A stretch of 31,973 bases of DNA from positions 1-31,973 of the IMG/VR virus record IMGVR_UViG_3300039106_000562; one strand, 5' to 3'. Below the pieces are notes generated by a model that was not told the origin of the DNA, ran no database searches, and saw nothing but the letters and a program-made list of their open reading frames with translations. A program made the translations under genes and the position numbers. Shown piece by piece: positions 1 to 8,551 of this stretch; position 1 is the stretch's first letter, and each line of letters opens with the position of its first letter. Source of the DNA: a virus.

Positions 1-96
1 ACATTTTAACAATGTGATCTACAGCTACGGCAAGGCAGATTCATCTGCTACAACCTACAATGACAACGACTTCCGTTGGGGTAATTCTGTATTGAG
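1..96. repeat. Terminal direct repeat, left copy (genome closes to a circle)
   Basis: These 96 bases are identical to the last 96 bases of the window (31878-31973). A reading frame running off the right end continues in frame from the left end, so the two copies are the same locus read twice. The usual cause is a circular or circularly permuted molecule assembled with an overlap. A true short terminal repeat cannot be excluded. Confidence 0.97.
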
Positions 97-904
97 TTTA
101 TTTGACATGGCAGGTGCCACAGCTGACAGCACTGTGACAGGTTCAAGATCAGCAGCCATTAGAGGTATAGCTGTTTCCACAGGTTACAAAAATTCAGGTG
201 GTGGAACCAAAACCACACCTAACCAAGTGGGATTAACTGCTTTTAACGAAATACAAGAAGGACACGGTGGTGACCTCACAGTGGTCAATCAAATGGGAGC
301 AAGAGTGGGCAATGCTGTGCGAGCCAACACAGGAGAATACAGCAGAATCACCAACTCAATTGGATATATCGCAGACACAATAAGCACAGCAGGCACAGGA
401 GCCAACAATACCAATAGATTTGTTACCAATGAATATGGTTTCTATGATGCTCCTACCACAGCCAGCAGTTTGATCACCAATCACTATGGTTACTATGTTC
501 ACACAGGTTCATCAGCAACCAACAAGTATGCTTTCTATTCAGCAGATGATACCTATCAATCAAGAATAGGAACTTTAGAAAGATATCTTGAAAAAATCAA
601 TGCTCTAACATCCAGCTCCACTATCACTGTGGATGCTGACCTTGCACCAGTGCATAAAGTGACACTGGCAATCAACACACAGTTTGGTATTGCCAATCTT
701 TCCACAGGTCAAACAGTGACTCTGATCATTGTGCAAGATGCCACAGGATCAAGAACAGCCACATTCACATCAGACACTTCCACAGCAGTAAAATTTGCAG
801 GAGGAACACCTGCTTTAACCACAACGGCCAATGCCATTGACATTGTGACCATATTCAACGATGGCACGAACCTATATGGCAATATAGCCAAAGCCTACGC
901 ATAA
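1..904 (+). CDS. Tail-fibre protein, C-terminal part (5' end lies at 30946)
   Basis: This is the 3' part of a gene that begins at 30946 and crosses the circular junction. Codons here start at base 2. Joined over 31877/1 the gene encodes about 611 residues. The visible part is rich in Thr, Ser, Ala, Asn and Gly with short beta-strand-like repeats, typical of trimeric tail fibres. The last ~125 residues (from about base 523) closely match the C-terminus of the neighbouring 801-aa fibre (28486-30891): both contain IGTLERYLEKINALTSSSTI, LAPVH, TGSRTATF and VFNDGTN. This shared block is probably a trimerisation or tip domain. The GTG at 14 could be mistaken for a start but is internal (NNVIYSYGK). 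A good Shine-Dalgarno for the next gene follows 13 bases after the stop. Which receptor it binds cannot be told. Confidence 0.85.
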   Translation, partial: HFNNVIYSYGKADSSATTYNDNDFRWGNSVLSLFDMAGATADSTVTGSRSAAIRGIAVSTGYKNSGGGTKTTPNQVGLTAFNEIQEGHGGDLTVVNQMGARVGNAVRANTGEYSRITNSIGYIADTISTAGTGANNTNRFVTNEYGFYDAPTTASSLITNHYGYYVHTGSSATNKYAFYSADDTYQSRIGTLERYLEKINALTSSSTITVDADLAPVHKVTLAINTQFGIANLSTGQTVTLIIVQDATGSRTATFTSDTSTAVKFAGGTPALTTTANAIDIVTIFNDGTNLYGNIAKAYA

Positions 905-916
905 GGAGATATAAAA

Positions 917-1828
917 ATGCCTTTGGGATTTGGAAAATCAGTTTTGACAGCATCATCGTCAGCGATTACCACAGCCTATGCTTTCCATGGTCCCAACTAT
1001 TCAGCGGCAAATACCTCTCAAGCCAGTTTTAACGTCACAATGACGAATAGATTTGCTGATGCTTCAGCTCTCAGTATTGTATATTGGTTTAGACTTAAGG
1101 CAGTTGCAGAAGTAGAATCCGGAGATGAATCATGTATGATGACTTATTATGATTCTGATGATACTGGTGGAGGACAACTTAGAATAGCCTACGCATCTGG
1201 AGGAGCATCTTACATACAGATGAATTTATACAATGGTGATACCAATATTATTATACGAAGTCGTGCTACCGGAGATTATGATACATCAGCAGAATTTTTA
1301 AGCAATTTATTTGATGGTCAATGGCACTGTCTAATGACTGCAATAGATATGGCCACCGGTGCCAATAGAAAAATGTATATCGATGGTGTGAATGTCACAT
1401 CAGGCATTGGCAACAATTCGGTTGTGGATACCGGAACTTCTGCCACCAAACCTGATTTAGATGATGTGCGATATGTTGTGTTGAGGTATAATCCTAGCAA
1501 TTTTAACAGCAGTGCCTACACTGCCAATCAAGAGTTTTGTGGAGATACTGGACCCATTTGGATCTATGACAGCTATCTAGATTTTACATCTTCCACAGTG
1601 AGAGATTATTTTTATAAATCTGCCAACACAGATGGTTTTGTAAACGGAGGCACTGCAGGCACTTCAGGTGGAGCCACACAACCAAAATTATATCTTTATC
1701 ACAATGGAACCACTCTAGTAAATGGTGGATCATTGAACAACACCATCAATACTGCAACCATTAACAGTGGCACAATAGCTGTGATACCAAACACTGAAGG
1801 ACCAGGATCTGGTCATACAAGGACATAA
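917..1828 (+). CDS. LamG/concanavalin-like tail-associated protein
   Basis: This encodes 303 aa with a strong AAGGAG ribosome-binding site just upstream. Residues of about 45-240 look like a LamG/concanavalin-type lectin sandwich: alternating strands, then FDGQWHCLMTAIDMATG and RKMYIDGVNV, the usual 'W-x-H ... YIDG' signature of these jelly rolls, and later GPIWIYDSYLDF. Such domains in phage fibre-region proteins bind glycans or decorate the tail or capsid. The C-terminus is Thr/Gly/Asn-rich with no membrane segment. It lies directly after the second fibre gene and before a run of small structural-type genes, so a role in host recognition is the natural inference. The lectin-fold call rests on motif pattern only. 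No catalytic residues are evident. Confidence 0.6.
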   Translation: MPLGFGKSVLTASSSAITTAYAFHGPNYSAANTSQASFNVTMTNRFADASALSIVYWFRLKAVAEVESGDESCMMTYYDSDDTGGGQLRIAYASGGASYIQMNLYNGDTNIIIRSRATGDYDTSAEFLSNLFDGQWHCLMTAIDMATGANRKMYIDGVNVTSGIGNNSVVDTGTSATKPDLDDVRYVVLRYNPSNFNSSAYTANQEFCGDTGPIWIYDSYLDFTSSTVRDYFYKSANTDGFVNGGTAGTSGGATQPKLYLYHNGTTLVNGGSLNNTINTATINSGTIAVIPNTEGPGSGHTRT

Positions 1829-1831
1829 AAT

Positions 1832-2005
1832 ATGTGGAGAATACATTGGAAATTTGAAGAATATTACACCTTTGATACTCAACAAGAATTAATTGATTGG
1901 GTTAATCTCACTGCTGGTGTGGATAAATGGAGAAATTATCCTTTTAAAATAGAAGAACAAATTGGTGGAGAATGGACTGCACCATCGATTAAAACTCGTT
2001 TTTAA
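1832..2005 (+). CDS. Small hypothetical protein (57 aa)
   Basis: An ATG three bases after the previous stop opens a 57-codon frame beginning MWRIHWKFEEYYTF and ending PSIKTRF. It is rich in Trp, Tyr and acidic residues, with no signal or membrane segment. No Shine-Dalgarno is obvious, so translation would rely on coupling to the upstream gene. It fills the gap between two structural genes on the same strand. I do not recognise the family. Its compact, aromatic composition looks protein-like rather than random. Confidence 0.55.
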   Translation: MWRIHWKFEEYYTFDTQQELIDWVNLTAGVDKWRNYPFKIEEQIGGEWTAPSIKTRF

Positions 2006-2078
2006 AATTAAATAAGTTATTATATTGTATATTGAGTATATTGTATAAATAAAACAGTTAATTAACAAGGAGACAACA
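2006..2078 (+). promoter_or_regulatory. AT-rich spacer with possible promoter, then RBS
   Basis: This 73-base gap is almost pure A+T (TATTATATTGTATATTGAG), unlike its neighbours. It contains TATAAATA at 2044-2051, the same octamer as the T4 late -10 element. No matching -35 is clear. A strong Shine-Dalgarno (AAGGAG) precedes the ATG at 2079. It could be an internal late promoter, but the evidence is only composition and one short motif. Confidence 0.25.
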
Positions 2079-2543
2079 ATGTCTGACGCGGCATCGAATT
2101 ATTTAGAAAACAAATTATTAGACCATACATTAAGATATGGCACATCACCTTACACTGGTGCCAGCACAGTTTATTGTGCTCTATTTTCAGGCACAGCAGC
2201 CACAGTAAAAACAGCTCTAGAGTCAGGCACATCAGCTGCCACTGTTGGTAACTGGGGATATTATGAGATTAACAATGGAACCTATTCAAGACAAGCCATC
2301 ACTTTTGGTTCTGCGGCATCATCTGGATCTATATCCAACACAGCCACAGTGACATTTCCTGTTGCCACTGCTGATTACAATAACACAGCGGCTTCTGGTA
2401 ACACAGTGACCTGTCTTGCTATTATGGATAATTCTACTGGTGGAAACTGTCTTTTCTACGGTGAACTTACAGTGTCTAAGCAGGTTAGCTCCGGTGACCA
2501 ATTCACAATCTCATCATCTAATTTAACTATTCAATTAGCATAA
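2079..2543 (+). CDS. Putative tail-fibre/virion accessory protein (Gp80-like family)
   Basis: This encodes 154 aa with a clear AAGGAG ribosome-binding site. The start MSDAASNYLENKLLDH followed by TVYCALFSG, then Tyr/Ser/Thr-rich strands (GTYSRQAITFG, ATVTFPVA, LAIMDNSTGGNCLFYGEL, GDQFTISSSNLTIQLA), follows a pattern common in phages: an N-terminal helix 'N..E..LLDH' then 'Y.gLf....' and an all-beta body. Such proteins are usually annotated as phage tail or virion proteins of unknown exact role. There are no membrane or enzymatic motifs. It sits between the fibre block and a large structural protein, matching a virion role. The family name is from memory of the pattern and is moderate in certainty. 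Confidence 0.5.
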   Translation: MSDAASNYLENKLLDHTLRYGTSPYTGASTVYCALFSGTAATVKTALESGTSAATVGNWGYYEINNGTYSRQAITFGSAASSGSISNTATVTFPVATADYNNTAASGNTVTCLAIMDNSTGGNCLFYGELTVSKQVSSGDQFTISSSNLTIQLA

Positions 2544-2555
2544 GGAGTAATCCTT

Positions 2556-4598
2556 ATGAGCACGTTTGGAATATTAAACCAAATCGTAAATTATTCTCAA
2601 TCTAGTTGGCCATATGGTGACTTACCTACGGTAACAGCAGGCACCAAAGTTGAAACTACAAAAACAATTAATAGTCAAAATGGTAATAGTTGGAACTTAT
2701 CCACAAGAACTGTAACATTAAGTGATACTAACAAACATAGCAATTATCTAACTTTTCCTTTTTCTATAACAGAATTTTTAAAAACAAGTCCTAATGGATT
2801 ATCTGCATCACAATGCTATGGACTTGTTAGAGAAATATATTATAGATTAAATGCAAGTTTCACAAGACCTGGAGGAGTTACTGTAAATCAATATTGGGAA
2901 ATTGGACCATCTATATGGGATGCTGAAATAACTGAACCTAGAGTGAGTCAAGCAGAATCACCAATATATTTTACACCATGGACAAATACCTATGTCAGTG
3001 GCATAACCAATTTACAACCTACCGGATCTAGCAATCAAGGAACTATTAGACAGACTTTTTATAAAACCGGTAATAATGTTATTGCATTTACTAACAATTA
3101 TGAAAGTTTTCCAAACTTTGGTGTTAGCACAACCACAGAAGGTCCACAATATGCAGGATTTAATGATTTTGATTATGTATATATAAAAGTTTGGTTAGAA
3201 TCTTCTAGAACATCAGGATCAGGAGCATATTCTTTTGATGTTACAGTAAATGGGGAAGTTTATCAAAATATACCATCTTCTGCAACTACACTTTTTACAT
3301 TGGGTTGGGTTGGTAAAAATTATAATATTGATGGATTAAATGGAGATACTTTGAATCCATTAACAAATTCTTTTTCAATAACTGGTATTGTAACAAATTA
3401 TAAAAATGCTTCTTGTAATATACAAACAGATTTTTCTTTATCTGAAAATAGTGTATCTGTTATTACAGGAGTAGAAAAAACATTAGAAAACAGTTTTTCT
3501 TTATCAGCCGAGGCTAAAATAAATCGTTTTGCTACCATATCACTGAGCACACAGGCAGATTTTTCAGCCACTACATTCAATTTTCGATTTGCTGATCCAT
3601 TGTCTTTACAATCGGATTATTCTTTGTCTTCTGCAGGAGGTATAATTAGAAATCTATCTTCTGGGTTAATTCTATCCACTGATACTGATTTTACACAAAC
3701 AGCTGGATTGATCTATGACATTTCTGTAGATTACACTTGGGATGATTTTGCTATCGATGGCAAATTTACAGATAATCTATTGGCTGGAGGAATACAATAC
3801 ACTTGGGATGGCGTGGATTATTATAACTGGGGAACGTGGCCTAATGATAATTGGGAACAAACAGATATTAGTTGGGATGAATGGCCCAGCGATACTTGGA
3901 ATGGATCAGAAAGAATTGTCACAGAATTCAATACGCAGAATACTGGTAATGCCAAACGAGGAGGTATTGGTAATCTATTATCAACCACTGCTTTATCGGA
4001 GAATGCAGCCAAATTAAAAACAGGAGCATCCACGTTAATTTCAGAATTCTTATGTGATGGTAGTCCTTCCGGTAAAATGGGCGGTTCCAGCACCATGGTA
4101 TCAGACTTTATTGTAAATTCTTTTGCCAACTATATTATTAACAATGCACAGAACATCGATGGTGCTTTCAATGCCACTCTGTTGGCCAATTACATTGCCA
4201 AATTTTTATGGAGTGCAAGGAGCGATTTCAATCTAGACATTACACCTACGTTTAAACCCGGTGGTGTTACCAACGCACAATGTATTGCTGTGGTAGATGC
4301 ACTGGCGAATTACAAGATCAATAATCCTCAAAACATAGAAAGTGCATTTGATCCCGAATTCACAGCAAGATTGTTTTTTACCACCGATCCTTACCAAATA
4401 TATCGAGTATTACAAGAAACACGACAGATATTTGTGGATGCGGAATCTCGTGGTATAGAAATACCCGAAGAGATTAGATTAAATAGCATACCGGCAGAAA
4501 ACAGAGACTGGTTAGTGCCGCAAGAAACAAGGAATATGAAGTTAAGGATACCACCTATGGTAGATAGAACTACAACACCTAAAGTGAGAAGAGAATAA
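2556..4598 (+). CDS. Large structural protein with Trp-rich and repeated segments
   Basis: This encodes 680 aa preceded by an AAGGAG site. Three zones can be seen. Residues of about 1-280 are Ser/Thr/Asn/Tyr-rich beta-like sequence. Residues of about 280-390 hold imperfect repeats around a D/E-F/Y-SLS or LSTQADFS core. Residues of about 390-450 are strikingly Trp-rich (YTWDDF, YNWGTWPNDNWEQ, DEWPSDTW). Further on, two copies of ANYxINNxQNIxxAF occur about 60 residues apart, and the tail carries ETRQIF, IPAENRDWLVPQETR and ends in basic residues. The first part of the DNA is more A+T-rich than the last, suggesting mosaic origin. I know no function for it. Its place before the adaptor and terminase genes suggests a fibre, baseplate or decoration protein. 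Confidence 0.5.
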   Translation: MSTFGILNQIVNYSQSSWPYGDLPTVTAGTKVETTKTINSQNGNSWNLSTRTVTLSDTNKHSNYLTFPFSITEFLKTSPNGLSASQCYGLVREIYYRLNASFTRPGGVTVNQYWEIGPSIWDAEITEPRVSQAESPIYFTPWTNTYVSGITNLQPTGSSNQGTIRQTFYKTGNNVIAFTNNYESFPNFGVSTTTEGPQYAGFNDFDYVYIKVWLESSRTSGSGAYSFDVTVNGEVYQNIPSSATTLFTLGWVGKNYNIDGLNGDTLNPLTNSFSITGIVTNYKNASCNIQTDFSLSENSVSVITGVEKTLENSFSLSAEAKINRFATISLSTQADFSATTFNFRFADPLSLQSDYSLSSAGGIIRNLSSGLILSTDTDFTQTAGLIYDISVDYTWDDFAIDGKFTDNLLAGGIQYTWDGVDYYNWGTWPNDNWEQTDISWDEWPSDTWNGSERIVTEFNTQNTGNAKRGGIGNLLSTTALSENAAKLKTGASTLISEFLCDGSPSGKMGGSSTMVSDFIVNSFANYIINNAQNIDGAFNATLLANYIAKFLWSARSDFNLDITPTFKPGGVTNAQCIAVVDALANYKINNPQNIESAFDPEFTARLFFTTDPYQIYRVLQETRQIFVDAESRGIEIPEEIRLNSIPAENRDWLVPQETRNMKLRIPPMVDRTTTPKVRRE

Positions 4599-4942
4599 TG
4601 TCAAATTTAACAGGATTTCAAAGAGATAACGCAGGATTATACATTGTGAAAGATCCACAAGCCAATGTTCAATATGGTTTGGATTGGAGTGATTGGTTGC
4701 AGACAGGACACACAATTTCATCAGCAGTGGTGACTATACAAACTATATCTGGTGATGCAAGTCCTCTAGCACACCCAACCAATGCTGCCACAGATGTGGT
4801 GGTAACCAATCCTGTGGTGAATATAAGATTACACAACGGCACAGTGGGCAACATCTACAACATAAGATGTAAAATTACAACCAGCTATGGTGATGTGGAT
4901 GCTCGACATTTCCGCATTGTGGTAAAAAACAAGGTATTATAA
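4598..4942 (+). CDS. Fibre-tail adaptor-like small structural protein
   Basis: This encodes 114 aa and overlaps the previous stop (TAATG), so it is translationally coupled. The sequence has YGLDWSDWLQTGHTISSAVV, then an Ig-like pattern of strands (TNPVVNIRLHNGTVGNIYNIRCKITTSYGD, HFRIVVK). The 'D-W-S-x-W-L-x-x-G-x-x-I' opening and the 'G..G..Y.i...i.ts.G..d.r...i.V' ending are typical of a widespread phage family described as fibre-tail adaptor or head/tail accessory proteins. It probably forms a beta-sandwich in the virion. There are no enzymatic motifs. Family assignment is from the pattern. The exact position in the particle is unknown. Confidence 0.5.
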   Translation: MSNLTGFQRDNAGLYIVKDPQANVQYGLDWSDWLQTGHTISSAVVTIQTISGDASPLAHPTNAATDVVVTNPVVNIRLHNGTVGNIYNIRCKITTSYGDVDARHFRIVVKNKVL

Positions 4943-5256
4943 TGGCACAAATAGAAAAAAAATCTTATAAACTAGATGTGGATTTGATTGCCAAATTAGC
5001 TTCTATCATGTGTTCCTATGAAGAAATTGCCATGATAATGAACACGTCAGTGGACAATTTAAAAAAGAGATACAAAGACATTATTGAAAAAGGCCGAGCA
5101 GAAGGTAAAAAATCATTACGTAGAAAACAAATGGAAGTGGCCTTAGAAAAAGGTGATGTTCGTATGTTAATATTCTTAGGGAAAAATTATTTGTCACAGC
5201 ATGATACGCCTACTGACACAGAAAGTCAAGAACCTCTACCTTGGCCCAATGAATAG
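4942..5256 (+). CDS. terS: Putative terminase small subunit (HTH protein)
   Basis: This encodes 104 aa and overlaps the previous stop by one base. Residues of about 12-45 form a likely helix-turn-helix (VDLIAKLASIMCSYEEIAMIMNTSVDNLKKRY), followed by a Lys/Arg-rich helix (RAEGKKSLRRKQMEVALEKGD) and a 'MLIFLGKNYLSQ' segment. Many small terminase subunits show this order of an HTH followed by 'R..q...A..gd..mliwLGK..LGQ'. It lies immediately before the large terminase gene, where TerS is expected. TerS recognises the packaging site and hands DNA to TerL. Context plus the C-terminal motif make this a good call, although sequence conservation in TerS is low. Confidence 0.75.
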   Translation: MAQIEKKSYKLDVDLIAKLASIMCSYEEIAMIMNTSVDNLKKRYKDIIEKGRAEGKKSLRRKQMEVALEKGDVRMLIFLGKNYLSQHDTPTDTESQEPLPWPNE

Positions 5257-5258
5257 AT

Positions 5259-6512
5259 ATGAAATTATCAGAGCCACAACAACAAGTAGCCAACGATCCA
5301 GCTAGATTCAAAGTAGCTGTATGTGGAAGAAGATTTGGCAAAACCACACTTGCAATCCGAGAAATTTGTTATGAAGCAAGGAATCCCAATAGATTATGCT
5401 GGCTAGTTTTGCCTTCTTATAGACAAGCGAAACAGATTGCTTGGGTGCAAATCAAAAAAATATTACAAGATCTAAGATGGATCAAAAAAGTCAATGAAGC
5501 AGAATTAACTCTGTATCTTAAAAATGGTTCAAGAATCTGTCTTCGAGGAGCAGACAATGCAGATTCATTACGAGGTGTGGGTTTAAATTTCCTTGTGATG
5601 GATGAGTGTGCAGATATTGATGAGACTGCTTGGACTGCAATTCTAAGACCCACTCTATCAGACACCAAAGGCAGAGCACTGTTTTGTGGCACACCCAAAG
5701 GTATGAATTGGTTCTATGATCTATATCAACAGGGACAGAACAGCACCAATCCTGAGTGGAAGAGTTGGCAGTTTACCACACTACAAGGTGGTTGGGTTGA
5801 TGCTCACGAAATTGAACAAGCAAAAAAAGATCTTGATTCAAAAACCTTTAGACAGGAATTCGAGGCTACCTGGGAAACCTATTCAGGCATAGTGTATTAT
5901 GGATTTGATGTGCAAAACAATGTTAAAAACTTTGTGGTTCCAGAAGATATTACCACATATCATATCGGCATAGATTTTAACTTGGATCCCATGTCGGCAG
6001 TGGTTGCCTATATTAAAAATGACATTCTATACGTGTTTGATGAGATACAGATATGGAGTTCCAACACAGATGAGTTAGCAGAAGAGATTCACAACAGATA
6101 TCACAATAAAAAGATCTTTGCTTATCCAGATCCATCAGCAAGAGCAAGAAGAACCAGTTCAGCACGAAGAACCGATGCCAATATATTACAAAATGCTGGT
6201 TTTCTTACCAAGATGCCCACTCGACACATGAGCATCAGAGATAGAATGAATTCAGTGAATTCCAAACTGTGTAATGCTTCGGGTTTAAGAGGAGTGATTA
6301 TTAATCCTAAATGTAAAAATCTAATAAGTAGTTTATCAAAACAAACGTTCAAGGAGGGCACAGTGTTACCAGACAAAACTCAAGGATTTGACCACATGAA
6401 TGATGCCCTAGGTTACATGGTCAGTTTTTTATACCCAATCGTGAGAATAGTGGAGCATGAAGCACCACAAAGATACACAGTGCAAACAGGAGTAAACAAT
6501 GGCAGAATTTAG
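5259..6512 (+). CDS. terL: Terminase large subunit (packaging ATPase/nuclease)
   Basis: This encodes 417 aa. The ATPase half has a Walker A CGRRFGKT (residues 22-29), a Walker B FLVMDE (111-116, catalytic Glu at 116) and the coupling motif LFCGTPKG (141-148). The nuclease half has the RNase H-like acidic residues in GIDF (Asp239), FDE (Asp261/Glu262) and GFDHMNDALGY (Asp378, Asp382). The protein drives DNA into the procapsid at the portal vertex and cuts the concatemer. Its length of ~420 aa is normal for a compact siphovirus TerL. It is followed by the portal gene with a 14-base overlap. All key residues appear intact. Confidence 0.95.
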   Translation: MKLSEPQQQVANDPARFKVAVCGRRFGKTTLAIREICYEARNPNRLCWLVLPSYRQAKQIAWVQIKKILQDLRWIKKVNEAELTLYLKNGSRICLRGADNADSLRGVGLNFLVMDECADIDETAWTAILRPTLSDTKGRALFCGTPKGMNWFYDLYQQGQNSTNPEWKSWQFTTLQGGWVDAHEIEQAKKDLDSKTFRQEFEATWETYSGIVYYGFDVQNNVKNFVVPEDITTYHIGIDFNLDPMSAVVAYIKNDILYVFDEIQIWSSNTDELAEEIHNRYHNKKIFAYPDPSARARRTSSARRTDANILQNAGFLTKMPTRHMSIRDRMNSVNSKLCNASGLRGVIINPKCKNLISSLSKQTFKEGTVLPDKTQGFDHMNDALGYMVSFLYPIVRIVEHEAPQRYTVQTGVNNGRI

Positions 6513-8049
6513 TTCAGTAAACGGTGGCAGAGAATTGGGCGGTTTTAATGCTCAAGGATTAACCACTCATCCAGAATATCAAAATTATATCAGACGTTGG
6601 GAATTCCTAATTAGAAGTTACCTTGGTGGTATTGAATATAGATTCGGCAATTATCTAACCAAATATGTTATGGAAAGTTCTGGAGAATATATCTCTAGAA
6701 TTGCACAGACTCCATTGGATAACCATTGTAAATCAGTGGTGCATATTTTCAATTCATTCTTATTTAGAACTGAACCAGACCGAGATTTTGGTTCCATGGA
6801 AGGTATGCCAGAATTAGAATCATTCTTAGAAGATGCAGACCTTGAAGGAAGAACTTGGGATTCGTTTATGAAAGATGTAAACATTTTAAGTTCTGTCTAC
6901 GGTTCAGTTTTATGTCTTGTTGATAAATCAGATGTCAATGTGGGCACAAGAGCCGAAGAACTTGAACAGGGACTAAGGCCCTATGTAAGCATTTATACTC
7001 CAGAAAACATTTTAGATTGGTCATTCACTCGATTGCCAAGTGGTCTATATGAATGCAGTTATGTAAAATTATTAGAAAGAGAAATGCGAGCAGACAATGT
7101 AAACGTTCAATTCTATGTAAGAACTATTACTAAAGACACTATCACAATTGAATCATATGAACCTAATAAAAAGAATGCTCTCAATGTTGTAGAAGTAAAA
7201 CCTAACAACATAGGCAAGGTGCCTGTGGTTTGGGTGTATGCACAAAGATCCCCTGCTAGAGGAATTGGTGTGTCAGATATCGGTGACATAGCAGATATGC
7301 AGAATGGTATCTACAATGAATTATCAGAGATTGAAGCCACTATAAGACTATCAGGACATCCTTCTTTAGTTAAAACTGTCGATTGCCAAGCATCAGCAGG
7401 AGCAGGTGCTATCATTAATATGCCTAATGATCTTGATCCGGGTCTAAGACCATCATTGTTACAACCATCAGGACAATCCATAGATTCAATATTGAATTCT
7501 GTTAAAAGCAAAATTGAAGCCATTGATAGAATGGCATTCTTAGGTTCCATGAGAGCCATAGAAACACGAGCGATGTCTGGTGTGGCTCTACAAACTGAAA
7601 TGCTTCAGTTAGATGTAAAATTAAATGAAAAAGCAAGAAATTTAGAATTAGCAGAAGAACAAATTTGGAGATTATTTGCTCGTTGGATGAACATGACATT
7701 TGATGGAGAGATCAAATATCCTACACAGTTCCAAGTGAGAGATAGAAACTATGAAATGGATCTATTAAAAAAAGCCGCTGATTCTAATCCAGCAGATCCA
7801 AGAGTTAAAGCCGCAATTGATATGAAAATATTAGATATGTTGGATCTTGATGAAGATGAAATTACAGCATTAAAAAATCCAAACCTATTAGACATTAACA
7901 ATGTTCCAGAAGTGGAAGATGAAGAAGAAATTAAAGAAGAACCCAAAATGATGATAGATTCAGTTACAGGACAACAAAAAACAGTTTCCGATCCAGACGA
8001 ATTAAGACAATTGGTAAAAGACGGTTGGGTAGAAAGAGATGAGGGATAA
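6499..8049 (+). CDS. Portal protein
   Basis: This encodes 516 aa and overlaps the end of terL by 14 bases. The order TerS-TerL-portal and the length fit. The N-terminal half has HPEYQNYIRRWEFLIRSYLGG and repeated aromatic/acidic helices. The centre has GKVPVVWVYAQRSPARGIGVSDIGDIADMQNGIYNELSEIE, a portal hallmark (the 'P.v.v......iG.Sdi.di..lq...N....'). Next come ETRAMSGVALQTEMLQLD and a long coiled-coil helix (KLNEKARNLELAEEQIWRLF). The C-terminus is acidic. It forms the dodecameric DNA channel at one capsid vertex. It resembles the portals of marine siphoviruses more than the HK97 or lambda types, but that is an impression. Confidence 0.88.
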   Translation: MAEFSSVNGGRELGGFNAQGLTTHPEYQNYIRRWEFLIRSYLGGIEYRFGNYLTKYVMESSGEYISRIAQTPLDNHCKSVVHIFNSFLFRTEPDRDFGSMEGMPELESFLEDADLEGRTWDSFMKDVNILSSVYGSVLCLVDKSDVNVGTRAEELEQGLRPYVSIYTPENILDWSFTRLPSGLYECSYVKLLEREMRADNVNVQFYVRTITKDTITIESYEPNKKNALNVVEVKPNNIGKVPVVWVYAQRSPARGIGVSDIGDIADMQNGIYNELSEIEATIRLSGHPSLVKTVDCQASAGAGAIINMPNDLDPGLRPSLLQPSGQSIDSILNSVKSKIEAIDRMAFLGSMRAIETRAMSGVALQTEMLQLDVKLNEKARNLELAEEQIWRLFARWMNMTFDGEIKYPTQFQVRDRNYEMDLLKKAADSNPADPRVKAAIDMKILDMLDLDEDEITALKNPNLLDINNVPEVEDEEEIKEEPKMMIDSVTGQQKTVSDPDELRQLVKDGWVERDEG

Positions 8050-8174
8050 TGCCAGTTCATAAAACCAAGGGTGGATACAAATGGGGTCGTTCAGGCAAGA
8101 CCTATCCTACTAAAAAACAAGCAATGAAACAAGCCCGTGCAATCTATGCGAGCGGCGGGTATAAAAAAAAGTAA
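8049..8174 (+). CDS. Small basic phage protein (41 aa)
   Basis: The ATG overlaps the portal stop (TAATG) and opens a 41-codon frame starting MPVHKTKGGYKWGRSGKTYP and ending ARAIYASGGYKKK. Nearly a third of the residues are Lys or Arg. The pattern 'KGGYKWG.SGK.YPTK..A..Q.RAIYASG' is one I recognise from many tailed phages, where it occurs as a tiny free protein near the capsid genes or as a tail on larger head proteins. Its role is not known. The stop codon again overlaps the next start, so it belongs to the same translational chain. Confidence 0.8.
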   Translation: MPVHKTKGGYKWGRSGKTYPTKKQAMKQARAIYASGGYKKK

Positions 8175-8551
8175 TGGAACCAAAACTGGTGCACAAGCAC
8201 CTTTTGATTCGCGCTCTAGTTGATCAGGCTCCTGATAAAAACTTTGATTTAGATTCAGCATTACAAGATCTTGTAACCAGAATTGACATGAAAATATTAG
8301 CGGGTCCTTTCACTGCTTATTGTCCCAATGAAGGTAATGTGGGTTGGTCAGGCACTTGTATTATAGAAACATCTCACATCGCAATACATTGTTGGAATGA
8401 GCCTAAACCCAATGTAATACAATTAGACGTATATTCCTGTAAAGCATTAGATATCAATGAAGTTACTGATTGGTTAAATGAATATTTTGGTATTATGATG
8501 ATGGATTACAAGTTTTTAGACCGAGAGAACGGTTTCGAATATATACTGTAA
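8174..8551 (+). CDS. speD: SpeD-like pyruvoyl-dependent decarboxylase (S-adenosylmethionine decarboxylase family)
   Basis: This encodes 125 aa, the usual length of the short bacterial/archaeal class of S-adenosylmethionine decarboxylase proenzymes. The core ETSHIAIHCWNE (residues 65-76) followed by QLDVYSC (83-88) matches the family's E-S-H-x-S-I-H-T-W-P-E ... D-x-F-T-C block. In these enzymes the chain cleaves itself before the first Ser, which becomes the pyruvoyl cofactor. That Ser is Ser67 here, with catalytic His72 and Cys88 kept. The residue before Ser is Thr66 instead of the usual Glu, and Pro of HTWPE is Asn. It is embedded between portal and scaffold genes. It probably acts in host polyamine metabolism. 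Related phage and bacterial homologues are known to have become ornithine or arginine decarboxylases, so the substrate is open. Confidence 0.82.
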   Translation: MEPKLVHKHLLIRALVDQAPDKNFDLDSALQDLVTRIDMKILAGPFTAYCPNEGNVGWSGTCIIETSHIAIHCWNEPKPNVIQLDVYSCKALDINEVTDWLNEYFGIMMMDYKFLDRENGFEYIL

